In this document: positions 1-7,604 of the stretch, piece after piece
How the letters are laid out: each line of letters starts with the position of its first letter
Position numbering within the stretch: position 1 is the first letter of the stretch
NCBI GenBank assembly: GCA_028701715.1
Contig: JAQVQF010000001.1
Span: forward strand, 1 to 37,963
Reading direction: 5' to 3'
Source: Eubacteriales bacterium
GTDB taxonomy: Bacteria; Bacillota; Clostridia; Oscillospirales; CAG-382
Length of the DNA stretch: 37,963 nt
Made by a program: the position numbers and the translations under genes
The notes under the pieces: model-generated
Told to the model about the DNA's origin: nothing
The model's database searches: none
Seen by the model: only the letters and a program-made list of their open reading frames with translations

Positions 1-485
1 ACCACATCAAAACCACCGTCGGAAGAGAAGGCCACGACTTCGCCCGAATAGCCGGCGTGAGCCGAGGATATTTTACCGTTGGAAATGTTGATGCCGACAA
101 GGGTTCCGTATGAGCCGTTTGTCGAATCCATCGAGAAAAAGGATCCGTTGATAATTCCCGCGACTTCATACCCGTACTTCTGGGTAGCGTATGTATACTG
201 TGTGGAAAGAGTACCCGAAGTACCGGCAAAGCAGGAAAATACCATGGGGATATAATCTGCCGATGAAAATTCGAGAGCAGACGCTGTTTCGACATGAGAG
301 TTTACTCCGCTGGTGATGTCATATTCGGTATAATTGACACCGGAGACAACCTCGTAGCTCTTGTCCGATTTTACCGATAAATCAAAGCTTGAAGTAGCGG
401 ATACGGCAAAAACGGAAATTAACGCCGTGAGAACGAGAGCTGTGGTCAAAGCCAGCGAAAGTACTGACTTTTTGGTAATACGCAT
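1..485 (-). CDS. Secreted phosphodiester glycosidase-like (NAGPA domain) protein, C-terminus missing
   Basis: About 161 residues are visible; the gene runs off the left edge of the window. The N-terminus MRITKKSVLSLALTTALV starts a typical signal peptide (positive residues, a hydrophobic stretch, then a VFAVSA-type cleavage region near residue 29), so the protein is exported. Around residues 105-145 the pattern GIINGSFFSM, then YGTLVGINISNGKI, matches the start of the NAGPA/phosphodiester glycosidase domain, in which an INGGFF-type strand is followed by GxxISNGK. Family members remove sugar caps from phosphodiesters or act in exopolysaccharide metabolism; the substrate here cannot be told. 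I chose the ATG at 485 rather than the in-frame ATG at 494 because AAAGAAAGG lies about 9 bases before 485 but touches 494. It has its own consensus promoter at 531-559. Confidence 0.7.
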   Translation of the reverse strand, partial: MRITKKSVLSLALTTALVLTALISVFAVSATSSFDLSVKSDKSYEVVSGVNYTEYDITSGVNSHVETASALEFSSADYIPMVFSCFAGTSGTLSTQYTYATQKYGYEVAGIINGSFFSMDSTNGSYGTLVGINISNGKISSAHAGYSGEVVAFSSDGGFDV

Positions 486-530
486 AGTGTTCATCCTTTC
501 TTTATTTTAACGCTATAGATGTTCAAGATA

Positions 531-559
531 ATTATAGTCAAATGTTACAAGCTTGTCAA
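531..559 (-). promoter_or_regulatory. Consensus sigma-A promoter for the secreted NAGPA-like gene
   Basis: Read on the minus strand: TTGACA (559-554), a 17-base spacer, then TATAAT (536-531), identical to the vegetative consensus in both boxes. Transcription would begin near 524, giving a leader of about 40 bases before the ATG at 485. It sits just after the maf stop codon, so the secreted protein need not depend on maf transcription. Confidence 0.85.
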
Positions 560-575
560 TAGAATTATAACAAGT

Positions 576-1145
576 TTATGGTAATTTAATATTTTTTATC
601 GACTTTAAGGAACAATATACCGAACATATCGGCAGCCCCATTACATTATAGAAATCCCCGACTATGCGGCTGACGAAAACGCTGCCTTTTCCCTGAACCC
701 CATACGCTCCCGCTTTATCCATAGGCTCGCCGGTTTCTGTATATTCGCGTATTTCCTCGTCATCAAGAGTACGAAAAGTAACCTCGGTGACCTCAAATCC
801 CGTGATTACTGTTTCGCCCCTGATGAGAGCATAGCCGGTATATACCGCATGGGTGTTTCCGGAAAGCCTGCGGAGGATATCAAAGGCATCGCTTTTATCC
901 TTCGGTTTGCCGATTATTTCCCCGTTGTGATATACTATCGTATCTGCGCCGAGAATTATATCGTGATTATCAAATTTAGCCGAAACCTCTTTCGCCTTGC
1001 GGAATGCGCTTTCGACGGCATATTCATCGGGCGGCAGCGAAAGCGCGGGATTCGTTTCATATTCGGCCGGGCATGTAATAAATTCCATTCCCGCGTTTTC
1101 AAGTAAAGCTTTCCTTCTCGGGGATGCCGATGCTAAAATCAACAT
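576..1145 (-). CDS. maf: Maf family nucleoside triphosphate pyrophosphatase
   Basis: The 189-residue product has the usual Maf length. It opens with LILASASPRRKALL, the signature N-terminal loop (SxSPRR) that binds the nucleotide triphosphate. The other conserved blocks are in order: GADTIV near residue 66, GKPKD near 80, ILRRLSGNTHAVYTG near 90-104, and DKAGAYGVQGKG near 143-154. Maf proteins hydrolyse non-canonical or modified nucleotides (dTTP/UTP-type pyrophosphatases) as cytoplasmic house-cleaning enzymes and have been linked to septum formation. Start ATG at 1145 is preceded by AAGAAGGA. It is divergent from proB across a 130-base gap. The exact nucleotide preference cannot be read from the sequence. 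Confidence 0.95.
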   Translation of the reverse strand: MLILASASPRRKALLENAGMEFITCPAEYETNPALSLPPDEYAVESAFRKAKEVSAKFDNHDIILGADTIVYHNGEIIGKPKDKSDAFDILRRLSGNTHAVYTGYALIRGETVITGFEVTEVTFRTLDDEEIREYTETGEPMDKAGAYGVQGKGSVFVSRIVGDFYNVMGLPICSVYCSLKSIKNIKLP

Positions 1146-1194
1146 GATTTTTCCTTCTTTTATATAAAATATTGCGGTTTTTGCTTGTTACATC

Positions 1195-1223
1195 TTGATT
1201 ATGTTCAACGGAATTGATATAAT
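1195..1223 (+). promoter_or_regulatory. Sigma-A promoter of the proBA operon
   Basis: TTGATT (1195-1200), a 17-base spacer and TATAAT (1218-1223). The leader to the proB start is only about 45 bases, too short for a T-box riboswitch of the kind that controls proline genes in some Bacilli. Confidence 0.75.
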
Positions 1224-1275
1224 ACCGACATTATAATATAAAATATCATTTTTTTAAAGAGGAAAAACATAAAAC

Positions 1276-2070
1276 ATGAAAATTGATCTTTCTTTCGGAA
1301 AACGTGTAGTCATAAAAGTCGGCTCCTCCACCCTCACCCATGAGAGCGGTCTTTTAAACATCAGAAAAATAGAAACCCTTGTTAAGTGTATCGCCGACAT
1401 ACAAAACAGCGGCAGGCAGATTATACTGGTATCAAGCGGGGCCATAAGCTGCGGAATAGCCAAGCTGGGCATTTACGGAAAAAGTCTCGGCACCGTGGAA
1501 AAGCAAGCGGCCGCCAGCGTGGGTCAATGCGAGCTGATAGATATATATGACCGCAATTTCTCGCAATACGGTCATAAAATAGCGCAGATACTTATGACAA
1601 AGGATATCGTCGACGACAAGGCGCGCCGGGATTCGGCATCGGGGACTTTTATGACACTGCTGTCATACGGCTGTATACCCATCGTCAACGAAAACGACAC
1701 ATTATCCAGCGAACAAATTACTTTCGGCGGGAACGACACGCTTGCCATATCGGTGGCGCGGCTCGTAAAGGCCGATCTTATAGTAAACATGTCCGATGTG
1801 GACGGATTTTATGATAAAAACCCCCGCACCAATCCGGATGCGAAGCTTATCGAGCATATACCGGAAATAAACGATTATTTCTTAAGCTGCGCGGAGGGCG
1901 CGGGATCGGGTTCAAAACGCGGCACGGGAGGTATGAAGGCAAAGCTGGAGGCGGCCGAATCGGCAATGCGTCACGGCATACCCATGATTATCCTGAACGG
2001 AGCTAATCCCAACATATTGTATGACGTTTTCGACGGAGAATTTACCGGGACGTATCTCGGCAAACTATAA
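1276..2070 (+). CDS. proB: Glutamate 5-kinase, short form without PUA domain
   Basis: ATP-dependent phosphorylation of L-glutamate to gamma-glutamyl phosphate, the first step of proline synthesis, in the cytoplasm. The 264 residues cover the amino-acid-kinase domain only: VVIKVGSSTL near residue 11 (phosphate-binding loop), VSSGAISCG near 53, NENDTLS near 138, and the KRGTGGMKAKLEAAESA block near 214-229 that closes the active site. The protein ends soon after MIILNG, so the C-terminal PUA domain (about 100 residues) of E. coli-type enzymes is absent; shorter PUA-less forms are known in some lineages. The start is preceded by AAAGAGG with a rather long 13-base spacing. proA follows 24 bases downstream, and ProA consumes the unstable product. 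Confidence 0.95.
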   Translation: MKIDLSFGKRVVIKVGSSTLTHESGLLNIRKIETLVKCIADIQNSGRQIILVSSGAISCGIAKLGIYGKSLGTVEKQAAASVGQCELIDIYDRNFSQYGHKIAQILMTKDIVDDKARRDSASGTFMTLLSYGCIPIVNENDTLSSEQITFGGNDTLAISVARLVKADLIVNMSDVDGFYDKNPRTNPDAKLIEHIPEINDYFLSCAEGAGSGSKRGTGGMKAKLEAAESAMRHGIPMIILNGANPNILYDVFDGEFTGTYLGKL

Positions 2071-2094
2071 TCAACGAAAGGCAAGGGAACAATA

Positions 2095-3330
2095 ATGACA
2101 TTTAACGAAAAATGTCTTCTGTGCAGAAAAGCTGTATTTAATCTCGCTTCATCGGAAGGAAAGCTCAGAAACGCCGTTCTTGAGTCGATGTCTTCCCTGC
2201 TTTGGGAAAAACGTGACTTTATTATTGCGGAAAACGCCGCGGATGTCGAAAAGGCGGAGGAAAACGGCGTTAAAAAAGCAATGGTGGATCGTCTTGTTCT
2301 GAACGAATCGCGCATACGCGGAATATGCGAATCCATACTTGAGGTGGTATCGCTTCCCGATCCCTTGGGCAAGGGCGAGGTCTGGACACGTCCCAACGGG
2401 CTTTCGATACAAAAGATTAAGGTACCGCTGGGCGTTATCGGAATTATATACGAATCCCGCCCAAACGTGACCGCGGACGCCGCCGTGCTCTGCATTAAAA
2501 GCGGAAACGGCGTAATCCTGCGCGGAGGCAAGGAAGCCGTTAATTCAAACAGAGCTATTTCTAATATAATTCGGGCTGCAGCCGAAGCCAACGGGATTTC
2601 CGGTGATATTGTGCAATTTATAGACGATATATCCCGCGATTCGGCTGCCGAAATGATGAGAGCAAGGGGTTATATGGATTTGCTTATCCCGCGCGGCGGA
2701 AAAGGACTTATACAAGCGGTCACCGAAAATGCGAATGTGCCGGTTATCGAAACCGGAGCCGGGAACTGCCATATATACGCCGAAAAAACCTGTGATCTCG
2801 GCATGGCGGTAAGGGTTATCAAAAACGCCAAGGTGTCCCGTCCTTCTGTATGCAACGCGGCGGAGCATCTGCTTGTCGATGCGGAAATCGCCCAAATGCT
2901 GCTGCCTGCGGTACGCGAGGTTATGCCGGAAGTCGAGCTGCGCGGGGACGCGGATGTGCGGAAAATACTCCCCGGAATTTCCGACGTGACCGACGAAGAT
3001 TTTTTCACCGAATACGACGATTATATTCTATCCGTAAAAATCGTTTGCTCAACGGAGGAAGCCGTGGAGCATATCAACAGGCATTCCACCAAGCATTCGG
3101 AAGCCATTCTTACCAATGATATAAAGAAAGCCGAATATTTTACAAAGGCGGTGGATTCCGCGGCGGTATATGTCAATGCCTCCACACGCTTTACCGACGG
3201 CGGTGAATTCGGCTGCGGCGCGGAGATAGGCATATCCACTCAAAAGCTGCACGCGCGCGGCCCCATGGGATTAAACGAGCTTACGACGGTTAAATACATT
3301 ATCCACGGCAACGGACAGGTACGCGGTTGA
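2095..3330 (+). CDS. proA: Gamma-glutamyl phosphate reductase
   Basis: NADPH-dependent reduction of gamma-glutamyl phosphate to glutamate-5-semialdehyde, the second step of proline synthesis. The 411-residue length is normal for the family. Diagnostic blocks: PLGVIGIIYESRPNVT near residues 111-126, GNGVILRGGKEA near 137-148, the SRPSVCNAAEHLLVD block near 248-262 with catalytic Cys253, and the C-terminal stretch with FGCGAEIGISTQKLHARGPMGL. It belongs to the aldehyde dehydrogenase superfamily. It is co-directional with proB and separated by 24 bases that hold the ribosome binding site (GAAAGGCAAGG). The final enzyme of the pathway, ProC, is not in the window. Confidence 0.97.
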   Translation: MTFNEKCLLCRKAVFNLASSEGKLRNAVLESMSSLLWEKRDFIIAENAADVEKAEENGVKKAMVDRLVLNESRIRGICESILEVVSLPDPLGKGEVWTRPNGLSIQKIKVPLGVIGIIYESRPNVTADAAVLCIKSGNGVILRGGKEAVNSNRAISNIIRAAAEANGISGDIVQFIDDISRDSAAEMMRARGYMDLLIPRGGKGLIQAVTENANVPVIETGAGNCHIYAEKTCDLGMAVRVIKNAKVSRPSVCNAAEHLLVDAEIAQMLLPAVREVMPEVELRGDADVRKILPGISDVTDEDFFTEYDDYILSVKIVCSTEEAVEHINRHSTKHSEAILTNDIKKAEYFTKAVDSAAVYVNASTRFTDGGEFGCGAEIGISTQKLHARGPMGLNELTTVKYIIHGNGQVRG

Positions 3331-3374
3331 TTACAGATTCGACAAACGGCGGCGCATGATTGCAAAATGAATAT

Positions 3375-3408
3375 TTCACCGGTATTTTGCGTAAAATATA
3401 TCGGTGAA
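3375..3408 (+). promoter_or_regulatory. Stem-loop covering the ribosome binding site of the pseudo-deacetylase gene
   Basis: TTCACCG (3375-3381) pairs with CGGTGAA (3402-3408), and inside it ATTTT (3384-3388) pairs with AAAAT (3393-3397). The right arm contains the GGTGA that serves as Shine-Dalgarno for the ATG at 3414, so the fold would hide it. There is no T-run, so this is not a normal terminator for proBA. Confidence 0.4.
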
Positions 3409-3413
3409 TTTTT

Positions 3414-4142
3414 ATGAGCATTGTGACTATACGAGGCATGAGAAGAAAAAAAATAAAGCCGCTTACAAAATTTATTATTATCGTTTTTGCCGTTATAGGC
3501 GCGCTGACGGTGTATTTTTCCGTTGTCGGCGAAGGAAATTTCGACGCCGAAAAAACCGTTCCGACGGGAAGCCCCATATCATACATAGCCGGAGACTGCG
3601 ATATTTTTACGGTTATAGCGGTGATTACCGGTAACGAAACGAAAAGTAATATAATGCTGTTTATGGAAGTGTGCGGCGGCTTTAATATTGACGCGGTTTT
3701 TTTTATGAGCACGGAATACATGGATAAAAGCGGTGATATTGTGGAAAAAATATACTCCGAAGGCCATACTGTCGGTCTGCTGTGCAATGCCACCTCTAAG
3801 CTGACACGTTCCGGATTTATGAAGTTTCTTGCCAACCGCAACGATGAATTTTATGCGCAGACCGGAAGGTACCCGAAGTATTGCTATATAACCGGCACGC
3901 CCTGCCAATACGCGTCGGAGGTAATCAACGCCTACGGTCAATATTATGTTTCCCACAGCGCGGAAATAACCGAAAACCGGGATCAGGTGATTAAAAACGG
4001 TTATATAGTCGCGGTTGACCTTACCGGAAACGACGGCGTTTACGCCTTTGTCCGGGCGGTTTCGCAAGCGCTCGATTCAAAGCTGAAAGCGGTCAGCATG
4101 AAGGAGTTTATGAAGGAATATGAATCGATCCATGAAAGCTGA
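3414..4142 (+). CDS. Membrane-anchored NodB/polysaccharide-deacetylase-fold protein lacking catalytic residues
   Basis: 242 residues: a basic N-terminus (RGMRRKKIKPLTK), one transmembrane segment at about 20-38, then an extracytoplasmic domain. That domain follows the NodB layout: FTVIAVITGNETKSNI at the place of the TFDDGP motif 1, NIDAVFFM for the usual KATFF strand, DIVEKIYSEGHTVG for the VKRIxxEGHEIG helix, then RSGFMKFLANRNDEFYAQTGRYPKYCYITG for the helix leading to the RPPYG motif. However, the catalytic Asp-Asp of motif 1 is replaced by GNET, the HSxxH zinc motif reads CNATS, and RPPYG reads YITGTP. I infer a non-catalytic relative, perhaps glycan-binding. An alternative start at 3438 would shorten the cytoplasmic tail. 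It overlaps the next gene by 23 bases. Confidence 0.6.
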   Translation: MSIVTIRGMRRKKIKPLTKFIIIVFAVIGALTVYFSVVGEGNFDAEKTVPTGSPISYIAGDCDIFTVIAVITGNETKSNIMLFMEVCGGFNIDAVFFMSTEYMDKSGDIVEKIYSEGHTVGLLCNATSKLTRSGFMKFLANRNDEFYAQTGRYPKYCYITGTPCQYASEVINAYGQYYVSHSAEITENRDQVIKNGYIVAVDLTGNDGVYAFVRAVSQALDSKLKAVSMKEFMKEYESIHES

Positions 4143-4536
4143 AACGTTATCCATTACCGGCTGCGGCAGGGGTTTCAGACGAAATTTATCATTGTTGGGG
4201 CTTAAAATCAAAAAGGAAAGCTCCGATGCCGATATAGCGATTATCGGCGAAAACGCCGCGGAAAAAGCCGCGGTAAAGGCTTTAATGGTGTTTATACCCG
4301 ACAGTATCGTCAATTCAAACATAATAAGCTGTGTTTCCGCGGTTTCCGCGGGCATGGGACCCAAGGCTACGCTTTCCTTTTCATCGATAGGGGACGAAAC
4401 CGCCGTGCTTTCGGTAAATCGGGAGGTGGATTTTTTCGGAAATATCATCTGCCCGTGTGAAATAAGGGTAAATTTCATTAAATCGCTTTCCGTGTATGAA
4501 AACATGGTGTATGGTTTTTTAACCCATTTTATATAA
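4120..4536 (+). CDS. Small protein of unknown function, coupled to the pseudo-deacetylase gene
   Basis: 138 residues, no signal peptide or clear membrane segment. I do not recognise a family. The middle (about residues 48-80) alternates short hydrophobic strands with Ser and Gly (IISCVSAVSAGMGPKATLSF), followed by SSIGDETAVLSVNREV, suggesting a compact alpha/beta domain. The reading frame opens inside the 3' end of the preceding gene (23-base overlap), so translation is probably coupled. AAGGA lies only 2 bases before the ATG at 4120 and AAGGAG 13 bases before it; an alternative ATG at 4132 is also possible, so the exact start is uncertain. The shared coding strand and overlap make it a real gene more likely than a shadow. 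Confidence 0.5.
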   Translation: MNRSMKAETLSITGCGRGFRRNLSLLGLKIKKESSDADIAIIGENAAEKAAVKALMVFIPDSIVNSNIISCVSAVSAGMGPKATLSFSSIGDETAVLSVNREVDFFGNIICPCEIRVNFIKSLSVYENMVYGFLTHFI

Positions 4537-4544
4537 AATATATA

Positions 4545-4573
4545 TTTACAAATACCTTCCGTTGTGTTAAACT
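4545..4573 (+). promoter_or_regulatory. Promoter of the isomerase/dehydrogenase/nucleotidyltransferase operon, with overlapping inverted repeat
   Basis: TTTACA (4545-4550), a 17-base spacer and TAAACT (4568-4573), with a TGT extended -10. An inverted repeat TCCGTTGT (4558-4565) / ACAACGGA (4584-4591) has one arm inside the promoter spacer and the other at the start of the transcript overlapping the Shine-Dalgarno (CGGAGGTG). This is a plausible operator. Confidence 0.55.
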
Positions 4574-4600
4574 TAGTCGAATAACAACGGAGGTGTTTTT

Positions 4601-5431
4601 ATGTTTCCGACAGGAGTACAAATCTATTCCGTAAGAGATCACGCCGAGCGGGATTTTTTCAGCACGCTCGAAAAGCTGAAAAACATGGGTTATGACGGCG
4701 TGGAATTCGCGGGTCTTTACGGGTATAAACCCAAAGAGGTTAAGGAATATTGTGAAAAATTAAATCTCGTTCCCGTTTCGGCGCATGTTTCCATCGATGA
4801 TATGCTGGTTTGCCCCGATGAGGTTTTTGCGGCGTATCAGATAATAGGCTGCGAATATATAGCGATACCCTATCTCACAGAGGACAGGCGTCCGGGAGGA
4901 GCGAATTATGAAAACACATTCATTCAAATCGCCTCTCTCGGCGAAAAAGCAAAGCTTCACGGACTGACATTGTTGTACCATAACCATGATTTTGAATTTT
5001 GCAAGACCGGCTCCGATAACAAATATTTCCTTGATGTGTTATACGAAACCGTTTCGCCCGCGTTTCTTCAAACGGAGCTGGACACCTGCTGGGTAAATGT
5101 AGGAGGTGAAAATCCCGCCGAATATCTTATCAAATACACGGGACGTTCTCCGGTGGTTCATATAAAGGACTTTGTCAAGAAAAGCAAGGATTCCAAATCC
5201 GGGCTTTATGAGCTTATCGGCATCACCCCCGCCGAACGTCAGGCCGAGGAAGACGATTTTGCTTTCCGTCCCTTGGGCTACGGGGTGCAGGATATACCAT
5301 CGATTATCGCGGCGGCGAAAACGGCGGGGAGCAAATGGCTGATTGTAGAGCAGGACAGAACCTGTCTCGGTCTGGATTCGCTCGAATGCATGAAGCTTTC
5401 CGCACAGTACCTTAAAAAGGTAAATATATAA
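4601..5431 (+). CDS. Sugar phosphate isomerase/epimerase-like TIM-barrel protein (AP endonuclease 2 fold)
   Basis: 276 residues, typical length for the xylose-isomerase-like TIM-barrel family that includes IolE and IolI type enzymes. The first strand reads FPTGVQIYSVRD, then GYDGVEFAGLYG (strand 2), VPVSAHVSID, YIAIPY, and LLYHNHDFEF near residues 125-135. TELDTCWVNVGG near 160-170 and VVHIKDF near 186 supply the acidic and histidine metal ligands, and WLIVEQD near 248-254 ends the barrel. Such enzymes act on sugar or inositol derivatives with a divalent metal. The start has a strong CGGAGGTG. A Gfo/Idh/MocA dehydrogenase follows 18 bases later, the usual pairing in ketosugar/inosose catabolism or inositol epimerisation. 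Substrate unknown. Confidence 0.8.
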   Translation: MFPTGVQIYSVRDHAERDFFSTLEKLKNMGYDGVEFAGLYGYKPKEVKEYCEKLNLVPVSAHVSIDDMLVCPDEVFAAYQIIGCEYIAIPYLTEDRRPGGANYENTFIQIASLGEKAKLHGLTLLYHNHDFEFCKTGSDNKYFLDVLYETVSPAFLQTELDTCWVNVGGENPAEYLIKYTGRSPVVHIKDFVKKSKDSKSGLYELIGITPAERQAEEDDFAFRPLGYGVQDIPSIIAAAKTAGSKWLIVEQDRTCLGLDSLECMKLSAQYLKKVNI

Positions 5432-5449
5432 AATTATAAGGAGATAAAA

Positions 5450-6610
5450 ATGGCCGACGCTTCAGATAAGTTCAAACAGGATTTTGTAACGGAAAAACGC
5501 AAAGCATCCGACAGAAAGCTTAAGATCGGCATAATCGGCACGGGCTGGATAGCGGAGTGCCACATGGACAGCTATAAAAAGCAAAAGGATGTCGAGATAA
5601 CGGCGGGCGCGGATCTTATCCCGGGCAAGGCGCAGGCTTTCTTTAAAAAATACGGGATGAAAAACGTTCGCTGCTATCCGAGCCACAAGGAGATGCTCGA
5701 CAGCGAGGAGCTTGACGCGGTTTCGGTATGCACCTACAACAAGACACACGCCGAATGTACCGTTTACGCGCTGAACAAGGGCGTAAACGTGCTGCTCGAA
5801 AAGCCCATGTGCGTCACTCTCGACGAGGCCGCAGCCATATGCAGAGCGGAAAAAGCAAGCGGCAAGGTGCTGTCCATAGGCTTTCAGCCCAGATTCGACG
5901 GCAACATGCAGGAAATCAAAAAAATCGTGGAATCCGGCAAGCTGGGTAAGGTTTATTACATACAAACGGGCGGGGGCAGACGCCGCGGCATACCCACACC
6001 CTTCGGCACCTCATTTATCTCAAAGGACACCGGCTGTATAGGAGCGCTGGGCGATATCGGCTGCTATTCTCTCGACATGGTTTTAAACGCCGTAGGCTAT
6101 CCGAAACCGCTGACCGTAACGGGATACAAGTCGGATTTCTTCGGCAAAAATCCCGCGAATTATCCTAAGCATCCCGAATATGCCGAAATTTTCGGCGTGG
6201 ATGATTTCGCCGCGGCGTTTATACGTTTGGAGGGCGGTATAATCCTCGACTTCCGCATAGCGTGGGCGATGAACATGGACACCCCCGGCGACACCGTAAT
6301 ACTCGGCACAAAGGGCGGCTTGCGCATACCCTCGACCGAATGCTGGAACGGCTCGGTAGGCGGCAATATGAAGCTCTACCACGAGGTGGCGGGCACTCAA
6401 TGCGAAACCGTTATACCCCTTGTGGAAACAGTTCCGTTTGAAAGGCTTTTTGATTTCAAGATACGCTCCTTCCTTGACGCGGTGATATACGGCGATCCTG
6501 TCGCGGTGCCCTCAAGCCAGATAATCATAAATCAGGCGATTATCGACGGCATCAACCGTTCGTCGGAGCTTGGTAAGGAAATTGAAATTAATATACCGGA
6601 AATATCATAA
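5450..6610 (+). CDS. Gfo/Idh/MocA family NAD(P)-dependent sugar dehydrogenase
   Basis: 386 residues. The N-terminal Rossmann domain begins with LKIGIIGTGWIAECHMDSY near residues 24-42 (GxGxxA dinucleotide motif), followed by AVSVCTYNKTHAECTVYALNKGVNVLLEKPM, where EKPM (near 117) is the family hallmark lysine motif. The C-terminal domain holds GCIGALGDIGCYSLDMV near 197-212, with the conserved Asp and a Tyr where many relatives carry His. About 24 extra charged residues precede the Rossmann fold. Members oxidise or reduce sugar or inositol hydroxyl groups. It lies between a TIM-barrel isomerase and a nucleotidyltransferase on the same strand (18- and 23-base gaps), so the three probably handle one sugar or sugar nucleotide. 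Confidence 0.88.
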   Translation: MADASDKFKQDFVTEKRKASDRKLKIGIIGTGWIAECHMDSYKKQKDVEITAGADLIPGKAQAFFKKYGMKNVRCYPSHKEMLDSEELDAVSVCTYNKTHAECTVYALNKGVNVLLEKPMCVTLDEAAAICRAEKASGKVLSIGFQPRFDGNMQEIKKIVESGKLGKVYYIQTGGGRRRGIPTPFGTSFISKDTGCIGALGDIGCYSLDMVLNAVGYPKPLTVTGYKSDFFGKNPANYPKHPEYAEIFGVDDFAAAFIRLEGGIILDFRIAWAMNMDTPGDTVILGTKGGLRIPSTECWNGSVGGNMKLYHEVAGTQCETVIPLVETVPFERLFDFKIRSFLDAVIYGDPVAVPSSQIIINQAIIDGINRSSELGKEIEINIPEIS

Positions 6611-6633
6611 ACAATAATTAAGAGGTAAATATC

Positions 6634-7527
6634 ATGACTTTAGTTATTCTTGCTGCCGGGCTGGGAAGCAGATACGGCGGCGGCTCTAAAAAGCAGCTTG
6701 ACATTATAGGCGAAAACGGAGAAATAATACTTGACTATTCGGTTTACGACTCCATCCGAGCAAGCTTTGACAAGGTGGTTCTGCTCATCAAGGAAGAGCA
6801 TGTCAAGGCGTTCCGCGAAAAAGCAAGCTCAAAATTCGAGGATAAAATCAAAGTGGAATTTGCTTTTCAAAAGGATGATATGTTCAACGAGGGCTATCCT
6901 ATGCCCGCCGAACGCACCAAGCCCTGGGGTACGGCGCACGCTCTGCTCTGCTGCAGAGAAGCGGTGGGCGGCGACAATTTCGCGGTGGTGAACGCCGACG
7001 ACTTTTACGGTAAAACAGCGTTTGAGCTTGCCTTTAAGCATCTTTCCGCGGCAGAGAACGGCGATTACGCCATGATAGGCTATCTTATCAAAAACACCGT
7101 GACGGAGGAAGGCGGGGTTTCCCGCGGGGTATGCAGCGTAGAAAACGGTTATATGACCGGTATTGTAGAAACACACGAGATAACAAAGAACGAAAGCCGC
7201 ATTTACTATCCCGCGCCCGAAGGGAACAAAACGCTCGACCCCGACACCGTTGTTTCCATGAACTTTTTCTGCTTTACGCCCGATTTTTTCGACGTGCTGG
7301 AAAAGGGTTTCAAGGATTTTCTCGAAGAAAACAAATCGGATTTAAAAAAATGCGAATATTATATAGCTCTTCCCGTGCAGGCGGCCGTCAATTCGGGAAA
7401 AACCATGCGCGTTTACAGCACCCCCGACAAATGGTACGGCGTAACATATCAAAGAGATAAGCCTTCGGTAATCGAGGGCGTAAAATACCTCACCTCTTTG
7501 GGATTGTACCCTAAAAAGCTTTGGTGA
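6634..7527 (+). CDS. Sugar-nucleotide nucleotidyltransferase (NTP_transferase family)
   Basis: 297 residues with the GT-A type nucleotidyltransferase fold: VILAAGLGSRYGGGSKKQL at residues 3-21 is the NTP-binding loop (GxGxRxG..KQ), and NADDFYG near 120-126 carries the metal-binding Asp. Other recognisable parts are TKPWGTAHALLCCREAVG near 95-112 (substrate positioning) and DTVVSMNFFCF near 204-214. Family members transfer NMP to a sugar 1-phosphate or a polyol phosphate to activate it. The ribosome binding site is AAGAGGT. It is the last gene of the 4601-7527 operon. I cannot name the sugar; an inositol- or pseudosugar-type product would fit the neighbours, but that is inference. Confidence 0.82.
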   Translation: MTLVILAAGLGSRYGGGSKKQLDIIGENGEIILDYSVYDSIRASFDKVVLLIKEEHVKAFREKASSKFEDKIKVEFAFQKDDMFNEGYPMPAERTKPWGTAHALLCCREAVGGDNFAVVNADDFYGKTAFELAFKHLSAAENGDYAMIGYLIKNTVTEEGGVSRGVCSVENGYMTGIVETHEITKNESRIYYPAPEGNKTLDPDTVVSMNFFCFTPDFFDVLEKGFKDFLEENKSDLKKCEYYIALPVQAAVNSGKTMRVYSTPDKWYGVTYQRDKPSVIEGVKYLTSLGLYPKKLW

Positions 7528-7604
7528 ATATTTAATATATTAATCTCCCCGTTCGGAATAAGATTGCGTATTATTAAAATAATCGGGAGGGTAAATCATA
7601 AATC

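Noticed and set aside
1146..1275. T-box or other riboswitch ahead of proBA
   Set aside because: The leader after the promoter at 1195-1223 is about 45 bases, too short, with no antiterminator/terminator pair.
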